DNA of 43,146 nucleotides from an uncultured Oscillospiraceae bacterium (GTDB lineage Bacteria > Bacillota > Clostridia > Oscillospirales > Acutalibacteraceae). Positions 1-8,243 of this stretch are shown here, in pieces. Under the pieces are notes generated by a model, which was not told the origin of the DNA, did no database searches, and saw only the letters and a list, made by a program, of their open reading frames with translations. Location: contig CAJUSM010000017.1 in the NCBI GenBank assembly GCA_910588935.1, forward strand, positions 1 through 43,146. Reading direction: 5' to 3'. Both the position numbers and the translations under genes were made by a program. Within the stretch, counting starts at the first letter, position 1. The number at the start of each line of letters is the position of its first letter.

Positions 1-1
1 G

Positions 2-571
2 TTACCGAACTCCTCCGAATCCATGGCAATCGTTCAGCAGACGAACAAGCTGGTTTTTCGTCTAGACGCGCTTGTAAAACTCTCTCGCTGTGAGGGTGGA
101 CTCATTGAGGAAAACGTACACCCAGTTGAGAATTCTGTAGAAACTCTGGCAGCTCAAGCACTATCAGCCGTTGTGCCCGAAGCTGGGAGCAAAAACATAG
201 CGCTCTCTGCGAAAATCCCCTATGGCCTGACCGCCCTGTTCGACCCGCGCTGGACCGCCGAGGCATTGGGCGCCGTTCTTGACAACGCCGTTAAATATGC
301 GCCTGGGGGCTCGAAGATAGAGATCGCGGCCCAGCGGTATGACAGGTATATCCGGCTGGATGTTCTCGACAAGGGCCCCGGCATACCCGAGGAGGAACTG
401 CCGGAGATTTGGAAACGCTTTTACCGCGGCAAGACGACCTGTGACGCCTCCGGCGTGGGTATCGGCCTGACCCTCTGCCGTATGATAGTTCAGGCCCAAG
501 GCGGCCGGGTACTCTGCCAGAACCGAGAGGGCGGCGGGTGCCGGTTTAGCATTTTTCTGTCCGCTGAATAG
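2..571 (+). CDS. Sensor histidine kinase, C-terminal part (5' end outside window)
   Basis: This is the ATP-binding end of a two-component sensor kinase. The reading frame is open from the left edge, and the first ATG at 23 is probably internal because no H-box histidine is present; that part must lie outside the window. Visible HATPase_c motifs are the N box (LDNAVKYAPGG), the G1 box (DKGPGIPEEEL), the F box (IWKRFYRG) and the G2 box (GVGIGLTLCRMIV). The segment LDALVKLSRCEGG fits the end of the dimerisation helix pair. An ABC ATPase and an FtsX-type permease follow on the same strand, so the kinase probably senses a compound handled by that transporter. Its response regulator would be expected upstream, outside the window. 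Confidence 0.9.
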   Translation, partial: LPNSSESMAIVQQTNKLVFRLDALVKLSRCEGGLIEENVHPVENSVETLAAQALSAVVPEAGSKNIALSAKIPYGLTALFDPRWTAEALGAVLDNAVKYAPGGSKIEIAAQRYDRYIRLDVLDKGPGIPEEELPEIWKRFYRGKTTCDASGVGIGLTLCRMIVQAQGGRVLCQNREGGGCRFSIFLSAE

Positions 572-573
572 AG

Positions 574-629
574 AATCTTTCAAAACTGAAAGATTTCGTT
601 ACGTCCCAGAAAGATTCGTTTGTTATAAT
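574..629 (+). promoter_or_regulatory. Promoter region with repeated GAAAGATT boxes before the MacB-type ABC genes
   Basis: The 88-base gap after the kinase holds an 8-bp inverted repeat (AATCTTTC at 574-581, GAAAGATT at 588-595) and a second GAAAGATT at 610-617, exactly 22 bases after the first, with CGTT following both copies after one or two bases. A TATAAT -10 box lies at 624-629, with no good -35 at the usual distance. Two identical boxes two helical turns apart next to a weak -35 are what an OmpR-type activator site would look like, so the upstream two-component system may drive the ABC genes. The binding claim is inference. Confidence 0.5.
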
Positions 630-659
630 TGAGAAAAATCACAGAGAAAGGATAAAGTC

Positions 660-1343
660 ATGCTCATACAAACGAATCATCTGACAAAAATCTACGGCAG
701 CGGGGACAATGCCCTGCGAGCACTGGACGGAGTTAGCTTGTCCATAGAGCGGGGCGAGTTTGTGGCGGTGGTTGGTTCCAGCGGCAGCGGCAAAAGCACG
801 CTTCTGCATCTGCTTGGCGGCATCGATATCCCTACCGGGGGCACCGTGACCATCGACGGCACAGACCTCTACTCCCTCTCCCCCGACCCGCTGACGGTTT
901 TCCGGCGGCGCTATATCGGCTTCGTGTTCCAGAGCTACAACCTTATCCCCGGCCTGAACGTCTGGGAGAACGTAGTGCTGCCCATGGGCCTTGACAAACT
1001 CAAAGCCGACCCAGAGGAAACCGAGCAGCTTCTCTTTACCCTTGGCATTTACGAAAAAAGGTATGCCCTGCCCTCCCAGCTTTCCGGCGGACAGCAGCAG
1101 CGGGTGGCGATTGCCCGGGCGTTGGCCACAAAGCCCCACATCGTCCTGGCGGACGAGCCCACAGGGAACCTGGACAGCAAGACCAGCCTGGAAGTCATGC
1201 TGCTTCTGGAGAAGCTGAACCGGGAATTTTCCCAGACTATTTTGATGATCACCCATAACGAGGAGCTGGCCCAGATGACCTCCCGGCGCATACGCATCGA
1301 GGACGGGCGCATTATTTCCGATAGCAGGGAGGGCTCAAAATGA
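660..1343 (+). CDS. ABC transporter ATP-binding protein (MacB/LolD type)
   Basis: A 227-aa cytoplasmic ATPase that powers the FtsX-type permease encoded next. The Walker A motif GSSGSGKST is at about residues 39-47, the Q-loop at about 91, the signature LSGGQQQR at 141-148 and Walker B IVLADEPTGNLD at 161-172, followed by the ITHN switch histidine. LSGGQQQRVAIARAL with TGNLD is characteristic of the MacB/LolD/BceA group, which acts on membrane-associated peptides or lipoproteins by mechanotransmission. The start follows an AGAAAGGA Shine-Dalgarno sequence. The stop overlaps the permease start by 4 bases (ATGA), so the two are translationally coupled. The substrate cannot be told; antimicrobial peptide detoxification is a common role for kinase-linked members. 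Confidence 0.93.
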   Translation: MLIQTNHLTKIYGSGDNALRALDGVSLSIERGEFVAVVGSSGSGKSTLLHLLGGIDIPTGGTVTIDGTDLYSLSPDPLTVFRRRYIGFVFQSYNLIPGLNVWENVVLPMGLDKLKADPEETEQLLFTLGIYEKRYALPSQLSGGQQQRVAIARALATKPHIVLADEPTGNLDSKTSLEVMLLLEKLNREFSQTILMITHNEELAQMTSRRIRIEDGRIISDSREGSK

Positions 1344-3898
1344 TTTTCCGGCTTGCACGCTTGCAGATAAGCTCTCACCGGCTGCGCACCACATTCGTTG
1401 CCGTGGCGGTGGTGCTCACCACGGTGCTGTACATGACGGTGATTAGCTTTGCCTACTGCGCTTTGGATTCCGTACAGCTCTCCAAAATGTTGGCGTCTGG
1501 CTCCGACATCCACGCCTCCATTTTTGATATGGGATATTCTATCTCCGGGGAAGCCTTGCGGGAGGAAATTCAAAGCGCCCCCGAGGTTTCGGAGACATTT
1601 CTGATGTCCTTTGAGCCTGTGCACTGGGTGGAACCGGCCGAGGCGAACAGCGTAGAGCAAGGGTTTGGTATGCTTTTTGTGGACAGGGAGAAGGTCCTCC
1701 CCCACCTGTTCATGACACTGACCGAGGGCCGGTTCCCCCAAGGGGCGGATGAGACTCTGCTCTGCCGGGAGGTGTTCCCCACGCTTTCCATTGGCGACCA
1801 GGTCCGGTTTTTCATTAAGAGCGTAAAGGTTGCGGAACCGATGGAGAGAACCTACACCGTTTCCGGCTTCTACCACAGCGACGCGGACGTGCCGCCCCCG
1901 GCGGTAGCGCTGTATGGGGAGCACGTGGCGGAGGAATTGGAACTGAGCGTCATAGTGCAGTTTCACAGCAGCTTCGGAATAGACCGGCGGCTGGACGCAG
2001 TGGTGGAGCGGCTGTCACAGTGGGAGACCCCCGGTGAGGAGCGGCGCAGCCAAATCAACTACGCCTTTGTCGCCGCGGATTTGGGTAGCCTCCTCCAGCC
2101 GGATATTGTCCTGATGATACTCTTGGTGATAGGGGTGCTGTTCCTTGCGGCGTTTTTGCTCATCTACAACGTCTATTCCATCGCGCTGACCCAGGATATG
2201 CGAGCCTTCGGGCTCTTGAAGGTCATCGGCATGACCCATCGGCAGATGAAAAAGCTGACGCTGATGCAGACCGGGCTCATTGCCTGCGGGGCGCTTCCAG
2301 TGGGGCTGGCAGCTGGGTATTTTATCGGGTTCAAGCTCCTCTCCCCTATATTTATGAGCATGAGCGGGGAGGTGCTGCCTAACCGGTTCAGCCCGATTAT
2401 CTCTCTGATCAGCGCCGGACTGACACTGTTTACCCTGTTCTTCTCGGCCCTGCGGCCCCTTGCACGTATCAAGAAAATGACGCCCATACAGTCGATCTCT
2501 CCCGAGCCGGAGGGCAGAGATCCCAAAAAGGAAAAGCGCCGGGAGGCTCCCGCCTCTCCCAGAAGCCTGGCTATGGCTGGGCTTCGCCGGAGCCGGGGGC
2601 GGATGCTTGTCACTTCCCTTTCGGCGATGGTGTCCGTGCTGCTGTTTATATTAGTGGGTGCGTTCACGGAAATTGACACGATGATTGGCGGAAAACAGTT
2701 GGGGATGTTTGACGTGGAGCTGGGGCTGTGGGACGGGGGCCGCACTGGCCTTATCCCCGAGGAGCTGACAAAAATCTCTAAATTCGCGGCGGTGGAGCCG
2801 GATATCCTCGATAGCCTTGCCGGCTCTGACAACGTGGAGGAAACGCGGCTCCTGCGCTTCCAACAGATTGACGCGGACATCACCCCCGGGCTGGCAGAGG
2901 AAATCAGGGACTTTATGACGGGGTCGGAATACGACTTTGTGCGGAAGGAATACCAGGATATTCTTGACATCGGCAGTGTAAAAGCTGCAGTTCTCTCCCT
3001 CCCTGACGAGCTCTGCCGGGAGATCATCGTGTCCCAGGAGGACAGGCTCAATCCAGCTTACTATGACGGAGAGGAACTGTACGACGGCCGGCACGTATTC
3101 TGTGTTTCCACGGAAAGCGACGGGCTGACGGCCTATCTGAATCTGCGCCTTTCCTCCGGAGACGCGCTCTCCTCAGACAACCTTAGCAAGGATTATCGGG
3201 TTATTCACCTGGAGCTGCCCTCCGGTCTCTGGACGGCGCTGGGAAAGATTTGCGGAAGACTCACGGCGAACTCCGCCGGCGTGGAGGAAATGTTTTTCCT
3301 GCTGCCCGAGAGCGTCTTTGAGAGGGAGTTCCCGGACGCGCCGGCGTTCACGGTACTTGTAAACGCGAAAGAGGGCCGGTCGGACGCGCTTCTGGAAGAG
3401 GTACAAGCCCTGACGGAGGGGCGCGGCGTGGGCTCCGGCGACACAAGTTTCGAGTATCTTGTGGGCGGCAAGCTCACCAACATGAAAGCATTGCAGGAAC
3501 GGCTGAGGGCCATCCAGCTTACCGGCTACAGCCTTTGCGGAATCATCTTCCTAATTGGGCTTTTGAACATGGTGAACAGCGCCCTTACATCTACGGTACT
3601 GCGGCGGCGGGAGTTCGCCATGCTGGAGACCGTGGGCATGACCCGCGGGCAGCTGCGCCGGATGATGGTGTATGAGAACAGCGTGGGCGGGGTGTTCGGG
3701 CTTGCGGCATTTGTAGTTGGGTCAGCTTTATCCAACGCGCTGCTGGCGCGGGTATTCGACGTGAAAGTTTCCGCCATATCCCTGCCCGCGGTGGGGATAC
3801 TGCTTCTCCTATTTGCCATCGGTGGTGTGGCGGCGGAGCTTTCCTATCGTATGGCAACCAAAGCCTCTTTAACCGAACGGGTGAAGTGGAACGAATAG
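1340..3898 (+). CDS. FtsX-family ABC transporter permease, 852 aa
   Basis: The membrane partner of the preceding ATPase. A first membrane segment at about residues 15-40 is followed by a roughly 200-residue extracytoplasmic region, then three hydrophobic segments (from about LLQPDIVLMILLVIGVLFLAAFLLIYNVY) forming the first FtsX domain. A charged linker (EGRDPKKEKRREAP) comes next, then another membrane segment, a second large extracytoplasmic region and a C-terminal FtsX domain (GYSLCGIIFLIGLLNMVNS through MVYENSVGG to the end). This duplicated FtsX layout fits the MacB/Bce/YknZ-like superfamily, but at 852 aa it is longer than the about 650-aa BceB type. It overlaps the ATPase gene by 4 bases. 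The gene looks GC-rich like its upstream partner, unlike the exporter genes that follow. Confidence 0.92.
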   Translation: MIFRLARLQISSHRLRTTFVAVAVVLTTVLYMTVISFAYCALDSVQLSKMLASGSDIHASIFDMGYSISGEALREEIQSAPEVSETFLMSFEPVHWVEPAEANSVEQGFGMLFVDREKVLPHLFMTLTEGRFPQGADETLLCREVFPTLSIGDQVRFFIKSVKVAEPMERTYTVSGFYHSDADVPPPAVALYGEHVAEELELSVIVQFHSSFGIDRRLDAVVERLSQWETPGEERRSQINYAFVAADLGSLLQPDIVLMILLVIGVLFLAAFLLIYNVYSIALTQDMRAFGLLKVIGMTHRQMKKLTLMQTGLIACGALPVGLAAGYFIGFKLLSPIFMSMSGEVLPNRFSPIISLISAGLTLFTLFFSALRPLARIKKMTPIQSISPEPEGRDPKKEKRREAPASPRSLAMAGLRRSRGRMLVTSLSAMVSVLLFILVGAFTEIDTMIGGKQLGMFDVELGLWDGGRTGLIPEELTKISKFAAVEPDILDSLAGSDNVEETRLLRFQQIDADITPGLAEEIRDFMTGSEYDFVRKEYQDILDIGSVKAAVLSLPDELCREIIVSQEDRLNPAYYDGEELYDGRHVFCVSTESDGLTAYLNLRLSSGDALSSDNLSKDYRVIHLELPSGLWTALGKICGRLTANSAGVEEMFFLLPESVFEREFPDAPAFTVLVNAKEGRSDALLEEVQALTEGRGVGSGDTSFEYLVGGKLTNMKALQERLRAIQLTGYSLCGIIFLIGLLNMVNSALTSTVLRRREFAMLETVGMTRGQLRRMMVYENSVGGVFGLAAFVVGSALSNALLARVFDVKVSAISLPAVGILLLLFAIGGVAAELSYRMATKASLTERVKWNE

Positions 3899-4335
3899 CA
3901 GAATAGAATGGAGCGTGTTCGATAAAGCATCAATAAATTACCAAAGTCCCACTTAATTTATCTTTTAAAATTGCAAATTGTATCATACCGAGGAGTTGGT
4001 TTTTCCAGGCAGCTCCTTATCCTTTCTTTTAATAAAACTCAGAGCACAAAAATATCCCGACCCTCCACAGATCGTATTTCAGAGATAGGATCTCTTCGAT
4101 GGTCGGGACATTTTGTAACTAGTTCATGATTGTTTCCATTCCCCACTCGTCACACAAAAACGTCTTGTTTTTTCATTACGAATGGAAAAAGAAAGTGTTG
4201 ACGTGTTAGCACAGCGCAAAGCTGCCAATTAGTAAGATAACTTAGTAATACCATGTTTCCTGGCGGGCCATACCTGCGTTTTGAGAAGAAAGCGGATTTT
4301 AGGTTGCATTTTCCTTATGACTATGATAAACTAAG
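3899..4335. other. AT-rich intergenic region, no gene seen
   Basis: No convincing coding sequence; the open frame beginning at 4253 runs through the folded RNA element and is not credible. The only structures seen are the inverted repeat at 4055-4108 and a weak promoter candidate at 4304-4332 (TTGCAT, 17 bases, TAAACT), which would start transcription at the base of the hairpin RNA that follows. The switch from GC-rich genes to AT-rich DNA here suggests the right boundary of an acquired block. Confidence 0.4.
4055..4108. terminator. Inverted repeat, possible terminator downstream of the FtsX gene
   Basis: TCCCGACC at 4055-4062 pairs with GGTCGGGA at 4101-4108. Inside it ATCG/CGAT and AGATC/GATCT can extend the fold. 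An A-run lies before it and CATTTTG after it, so it could end transcripts from the ABC operon, but it lies about 155 bases past the stop and the T-tract is short. It could also be a remnant of a small repeat. Confidence 0.35.
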
Positions 4336-4499
4336 CTTGCGACACAATTCCATATTTCCCTGCTCAAAAAGTGTGCGTTTTTATCACTCGGTAAAAACGC
4401 GGGCTCTTTCCTCGCATACTTTTTGGGTATTGTAGGAATTGTGTCGCAGCAATGGAGTTGTGCGTTTTTCGGTGCGCAGTTTTGTCTGCGCACTTTTTT
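4336..4499 (+). ncRNA. Long structured leader RNA ending in an intrinsic terminator, upstream of the ABC-2 exporter
   Basis: Three nested helices are visible. The outer stem GCGACACAATTCC (4339-4351) pairs with GGAATTGTGTCGC (4435-4447), perfect over 13 bp. The middle stem CAAAAAGTGTGCG (4365-4377) pairs with CGCATACTTTTTG (4413-4425), with one G-U pair. An inner hairpin GCGTTTTTA (4375-4383) pairs with TAAAAACGC (4392-4400) and shares three bases with the middle stem, so those two may be alternatives. Twenty-four bases after the outer stem comes a strong terminator (4472-4499), and the exporter starts 34 bases later. This could be a cis-acting attenuator or riboswitch-like leader, or a stand-alone small RNA. 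It matches no RNA family I recognise; 6S-like rod shape was considered but not supported. Confidence 0.55.
4472..4499 (+). terminator. Intrinsic terminator before the exporter genes
   Basis: GTGCGCAG (4472-4479) pairs perfectly with CTGCGCAC (4486-4493) around a six-base loop and is followed directly by six T residues. It lies between the folded leader and the TTG start at 4533, so reading through it must be controlled or a second promoter must exist if the exporter is expressed from the leader. Confidence 0.85.
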
Positions 4500-4532
4500 G
4501 TTTCCTCAGTGAATGTTTAAGGAGGGGTAAAC

Positions 4533-5504
4533 TTGATTGAAGTTAGCCATCTAAAAAAGGAGTTTAAAATACCCGTGCAGAAAAAGGGGAAATTTTCTGC
4601 CATACGAAACCTATTCTCCAGCGAGCACATTATCAAGCGGGCCGTGGACGATATTAGCTTTTCCTTGGGAGATGGAGAAATTGTTGGGTTTATCGGAAAA
4701 AATGGCGCGGGGAAATCAACCACCATCAAAATGCTCTCCGGCATTTTGCAGCCCACCTCTGGGAGCGTCACGGTAGACGGTATCCACCCCTTTGACCAGC
4801 GCATGGAAAACGCGAAACAGATCGGCGTGGTATTTGGGCAAAAAACCCAGCTTTGGTGGGACGTACCGCTCATAGAAAGCTACCGCCTGCTGCGGGAAAT
4901 TTATCAAATTGATGAAGATACATACCAGAAAAATCTAGACAGATACGTGCCCATGCTCGGCCTAGAAGAGGTTCTGCAAAAACCAGTGCGGCAAATGAGT
5001 TTGGGCCAACGGGTAAAGTCTGACATTTGTGCGGCGCTGCTCCACAATCCGAAAATCCTGTTTTTAGACGAGCCTACCATCGGCGTAGATGTTGTATCCA
5101 AGAAGTACCTTCATGATTTCATCTCAGAAGTCAACCAAAAAAAGGGCACCACAGTCTTGCTTACCACCCATGACATGGGCGATATTGAAAAATTGTGTTC
5201 CCGAGTGGTGGTAATCGATTCCGGCCATCTGATGTATGATGGCGACCTGGAGAGCATGATACAGCAGTTTGGCGCTATACGCTCCCTAATGATCGAATTT
5301 GAAACGCCGGTTGCAGACTTCCAAGTAGAACATGCTGAATTGACAAAAAGCGATGGGAATCGAAAATGGTTTTCGTTCCATCGGGCTGAGGCTACACCCA
5401 TGGGTCTAATCCGGACCATAGGTGACCGCTATCCAATCCACGATATTGAGATCATTGAGCCTGATATTGAGGGGATTGTGAGGAATCTCTATGAGAGTAA
5501 GTAA
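4533..5504 (+). CDS. ABC-2 exporter ATP-binding subunit
   Basis: A 323-aa ATPase of the COG4586-type group that works with two ABC-2 permeases. Walker A GKNGAGKST is at about residues 55-63, the signature region is MSLGQRVKSD, and Walker B is ILFLDEPTIGVD followed by the TTHD switch. The long N-terminal insert (about residues 12-38) before the first core strand is typical of this group. The start is TTG, chosen because GGAGGGG lies five bases upstream and the first residues (MIEVSHLKKEF) match the family. The stop overlaps the first permease gene by 14 bases. The second exporter in the window (26326-29638) has a closely similar ATPase. The substrate is unknown. Confidence 0.9.
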   Translation: MIEVSHLKKEFKIPVQKKGKFSAIRNLFSSEHIIKRAVDDISFSLGDGEIVGFIGKNGAGKSTTIKMLSGILQPTSGSVTVDGIHPFDQRMENAKQIGVVFGQKTQLWWDVPLIESYRLLREIYQIDEDTYQKNLDRYVPMLGLEEVLQKPVRQMSLGQRVKSDICAALLHNPKILFLDEPTIGVDVVSKKYLHDFISEVNQKKGTTVLLTTHDMGDIEKLCSRVVVIDSGHLMYDGDLESMIQQFGAIRSLMIEFETPVADFQVEHAELTKSDGNRKWFSFHRAEATPMGLIRTIGDRYPIHDIEIIEPDIEGIVRNLYESK

Positions 5505-6309
5505 TGGTGTGCGCCTGCGGACAGGCGCAGCGTTTCTCCGCAACGAATTTTTTAATATGAGCATTTACCGCGTGTCTTTTTGGCTGAATTTTATCTATAC
5601 CTTTCTTATGATGTATAGCGTGGGCTATGTGTGGCGGGCCTTGTACGGGGCCAATCCCACTGTAACTGGAGTTCCGCTTGGGGAAATGATCTCTTACGCT
5701 GTGCTCGGTGTAGCTTTGGAGGCTATCCTGCATCCTAGAAACGGCCCGCAGAGATATATTATGGAGCAAGTTCGCAAGGGTACCATTGAGATGGACATTT
5801 TGAAGCCCTTAGACTTTCAGTTCTATATGTTTGCAAAAAACATGGGCAGCATTTTGGTACGCTTTCTGTTTTTGGTGTTGCCTTCGCTCATTGCGGCTTT
5901 TTTCCTGTTTTCATTGGAATTGCCAAGCTTACCCGCTTTTTGTGGATTCCTTTGCAGCTTGATATTCTCCGTTCTCATCAGCTTTTTCTTAAACTTTATC
6001 TTAGGGCTACTCAGCATGGTCACTATGAACATTCGAAATATCAATTGGGGATATAACGCATTGCTCCGCTTTTTTTCCGGGCAAATGGTGCCCCTATGGA
6101 TTTTTCCTAGTGCACTGGGCATAATTGGCAGTTTTCTGCCATTTCGCTGTATTTACGCAATCCCCATGTCCATTTACATTGGAAACTATGAGGGAATGGG
6201 TATGCTATGGGCTCTAGGGATTCAACTTGCATGGATACTGGCTCTTTGGCTGGGGTCCCGGTTGCTGATGAGGCGAGTGTTCGCCAGAGTAATGATACAG
6301 GGGGGTTAA
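5491..6309 (+). CDS. ABC-2 type permease subunit (COG4587-like)
   Basis: A 272-aa integral membrane protein with about six hydrophobic segments, the first at roughly residues 28-50 and the last near 240-260. The segments GTIEMDILKPLDFQFYMF and IFPSALGIIGSFLPFRCIYAIPMSIYIG are typical of this ABC-2 family (daunorubicin-resistance-like permeases). It forms a heterodimeric channel with the next gene product. The start overlaps the ATPase gene, implying coupled translation, and the next permease begins 4 bases after its stop. Confidence 0.88.
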   Translation: MRVSNGVRLRTGAAFLRNEFFNMSIYRVSFWLNFIYTFLMMYSVGYVWRALYGANPTVTGVPLGEMISYAVLGVALEAILHPRNGPQRYIMEQVRKGTIEMDILKPLDFQFYMFAKNMGSILVRFLFLVLPSLIAAFFLFSLELPSLPAFCGFLCSLIFSVLISFFLNFILGLLSMVTMNIRNINWGYNALLRFFSGQMVPLWIFPSALGIIGSFLPFRCIYAIPMSIYIGNYEGMGMLWALGIQLAWILALWLGSRLLMRRVFARVMIQGG

Positions 6310-6313
6310 AAAT

Positions 6314-7108
6314 ATGCGCAATATCCGGTTATATGGGCAATTTTTGCGAGTGGCAGTTTTGGGAAAAGCACAGTACAAAGCCGACTTCTTTGTAGGCATC
6401 ATCAGCGTTCTCATACTGAACGCAGTGAATCTCTCTCTTATCGGGGTCCTCGTGTACAATTTTAACACACTGGGTAGTTGGAACATCTGGGACTTAATGT
6501 TCCTATACAGTTTTTGGATGCTGAGCCGGGGGATATACGGTGTGTTCTTCTGGCACCTGTCCGATTTAGAGGAGATGATTGTAAGCGGCGCCTTCGATGC
6601 CTATCTAGTTCGGCCGGTCAGCCCATTTCTGCAATTTATTGGCAAGGATATTAGCTATACCGGTGTAGGCGATTTTCTGGTGGGCGTACTGGGATTTATT
6701 TTGGCCGCTTCGCAGCTGGGTCTGCCATGGCATATAGGGCAATGGGTTTATTTTATAATATGCGTACTGTCCGGCGCGTTGATTCAAGTAGCCATCAACT
6801 GGATTGGGGCCAGCCTTTGCTTCTGGACCACTCGTTCGGGAGCCGCCATGTCTATTGCCGAGCGGTTTACCGTATTAATGCAGCAATATCCGGTGAATAT
6901 ATTCGGTAGATACTTTCAGGTTTTTGTAACCTGCTTTCTGCCAGTGGCTTTTATCAATTACTACCCCAGCGTAGTGCTGCTGAATAAAGCGGCAAAGGGA
7001 ATACAGCTTTGGCACTATTTTGCGCCGCTGGTAGCTTTTCTGCTGCTGGGAGTGGCGGCGTTTGTTTGGAAAAAAGGTGTGAAACGCTATGCGGGCACAG
7101 GGAACTAA
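6314..7108 (+). CDS. ABC-2 type permease subunit (COG3694-like)
   Basis: A 264-aa membrane protein with about six hydrophobic helices. The conserved ABC-2 stretch LYSFWMLSRGIYGVFFWHL and the following GAFDAYLVRPVSPFLQFIG match the second permease of this exporter type. GGGGGG precedes the ATG. It completes the ATPase-permease-permease operon. No clear terminator is visible in the 197 bases before the convergent kinase gene. Confidence 0.88.
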   Translation: MRNIRLYGQFLRVAVLGKAQYKADFFVGIISVLILNAVNLSLIGVLVYNFNTLGSWNIWDLMFLYSFWMLSRGIYGVFFWHLSDLEEMIVSGAFDAYLVRPVSPFLQFIGKDISYTGVGDFLVGVLGFILAASQLGLPWHIGQWVYFIICVLSGALIQVAINWIGASLCFWTTRSGAAMSIAERFTVLMQQYPVNIFGRYFQVFVTCFLPVAFINYYPSVVLLNKAAKGIQLWHYFAPLVAFLLLGVAAFVWKKGVKRYAGTGN

Positions 7109-7305
7109 TCCTCCCTCTGTTTAACCCTTGAATCCCGCAAAACCCAAACCAATTAAACCCCCAAAGATTTTCTGTCATTTCCGTATATCTACACCGCGTC
7201 ATTATCTGCCAAACCTTTAACGCCCAGAGGATGCTTCGATTTTATCCCGCAATGTAAATCCGAAAAACAGTGATCAGCCAACTTCTTCCTTACATTATCC
7301 TCTCG

Positions 7306-8229
7306 CTAATCACCCAAAATGACTTTTTTACTAAGTGCATTTTCTTCTTCCGCATGCACGTTACGAAAACTCAAATCAATCTTTAACTCGTCCCCCTCAA
7401 TCCGGGCAGTAACTTTCCCATCCATTTGTTCCATCAGTTCCCGAACAATAGCTAAGCCCAAGCCTGCCCCGCCATTACCGCGGGCTGGGTTCCCTTGGTA
7501 TAGACGGTCAAAAAGGCGGCTTGGATCGGGCTGGGGGGCAGCCCCTATGGGATTGGCAAAACATATGCCTCCTTCTATGGCTGATATGGTAAGATCCCCA
7601 CCTCCATGCCGGATAGCATTGGTAATCAAATTCTTGTAAATACGCCCTAGCGCCTCCCTGTCGGCATAAGCGGTTATATCCTCTCTGGCAAACCGCAGCC
7701 GTGGCTCAATTCCTGCTGTTTCCAGTTGGGGATAAAACTCCGCTAACGCATCATACAGTGGTGGGAGAACCGCTGCCACCTCACAGTTTAATGGCAGCGG
7801 GCCACCTTGCAGGCGGGTGTAAAGGAATAGTTGCTCCAGCATCCCATCTAATTCCTTTAACCGTCTCCCAATAATTTCCAGGTACTCATCTTGACGCTCT
7901 GGTTCCTCCTCCAGCAGCTGTAAATATCCCATGGCTCCGGCCAGCGGCGTGCGGATATCGTGAGAGATACAGGCCATCGAGTGTTTCAGTTCCCGCTCCC
8001 TCCCCAAGGCCTCCTGCCGGAGCTGCCGGCCTTTTTCCAGCCTGCTATTCACCGCCCTGCACAACCGCCGGGCGGGCTCACCGCCGGTTTGTGTGGTCAG
8101 GCTTAGGTTACTCTCTGCCGGAGTGCTCTCCAATATCTGGGCCATTTCCAGCAATTGCCCGCGATACACATGCAACCGAAACAGTGCCAGTGCCAACGCA
8201 AAAATAATTAGGAGCAGAACCGGCAGCAT
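7306..8229 (-). CDS. Sensor histidine kinase with one N-terminal membrane segment
   Basis: A 307-aa kinase. The start at 8229 is chosen because AAAGGGAGGA lies just upstream and the protein then begins with a membrane helix (about residues 2-18); a longer open frame to 8328 would overlap the permease gene. After a short linker comes the dimerisation region with H-box ISHDIRTPLAGAMGYL (phospho-acceptor near His90), then the N box (NLITNAIRHGG) and G2 box (GGAGLGLAIVRELM). There is almost no extracytoplasmic loop, so like other intramembrane-type kinases it probably senses through the ABC transporter encoded in the same operon. It is the last gene of a four-gene minus-strand operon. Confidence 0.9.
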   Translation of the reverse strand: MLPVLLLIIFALALALFRLHVYRGQLLEMAQILESTPAESNLSLTTQTGGEPARRLCRAVNSRLEKGRQLRQEALGRERELKHSMACISHDIRTPLAGAMGYLQLLEEEPERQDEYLEIIGRRLKELDGMLEQLFLYTRLQGGPLPLNCEVAAVLPPLYDALAEFYPQLETAGIEPRLRFAREDITAYADREALGRIYKNLITNAIRHGGGDLTISAIEGGICFANPIGAAPQPDPSRLFDRLYQGNPARGNGGAGLGLAIVRELMEQMDGKVTARIEGDELKIDLSFRNVHAEEENALSKKVILGD

Positions 8230-8243
8230 AGAGAGTCCTCCCT

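Noticed and set aside
164..583. Long antisense frame opposite the kinase end
   Set aside because: Shadow of the GC-rich kinase gene; the plus-strand frame carries all HATPase motifs.
1049..1966. 305-codon antisense frame across the ATPase/permease junction
   Set aside because: Shadow frame in GC-rich DNA; the coupled plus-strand genes explain the region.
4253..4435. Open frame of 60 codons overlapping the structured RNA
   Set aside because: It runs through perfect stems of the RNA, has no ribosome binding site and no family-like sequence.
4336..4499. 6S RNA
   Set aside because: The rod-like fold and size are suggestive, but the terminator-coupled position before a gene and the lack of a recognisable central bubble do not fit well.
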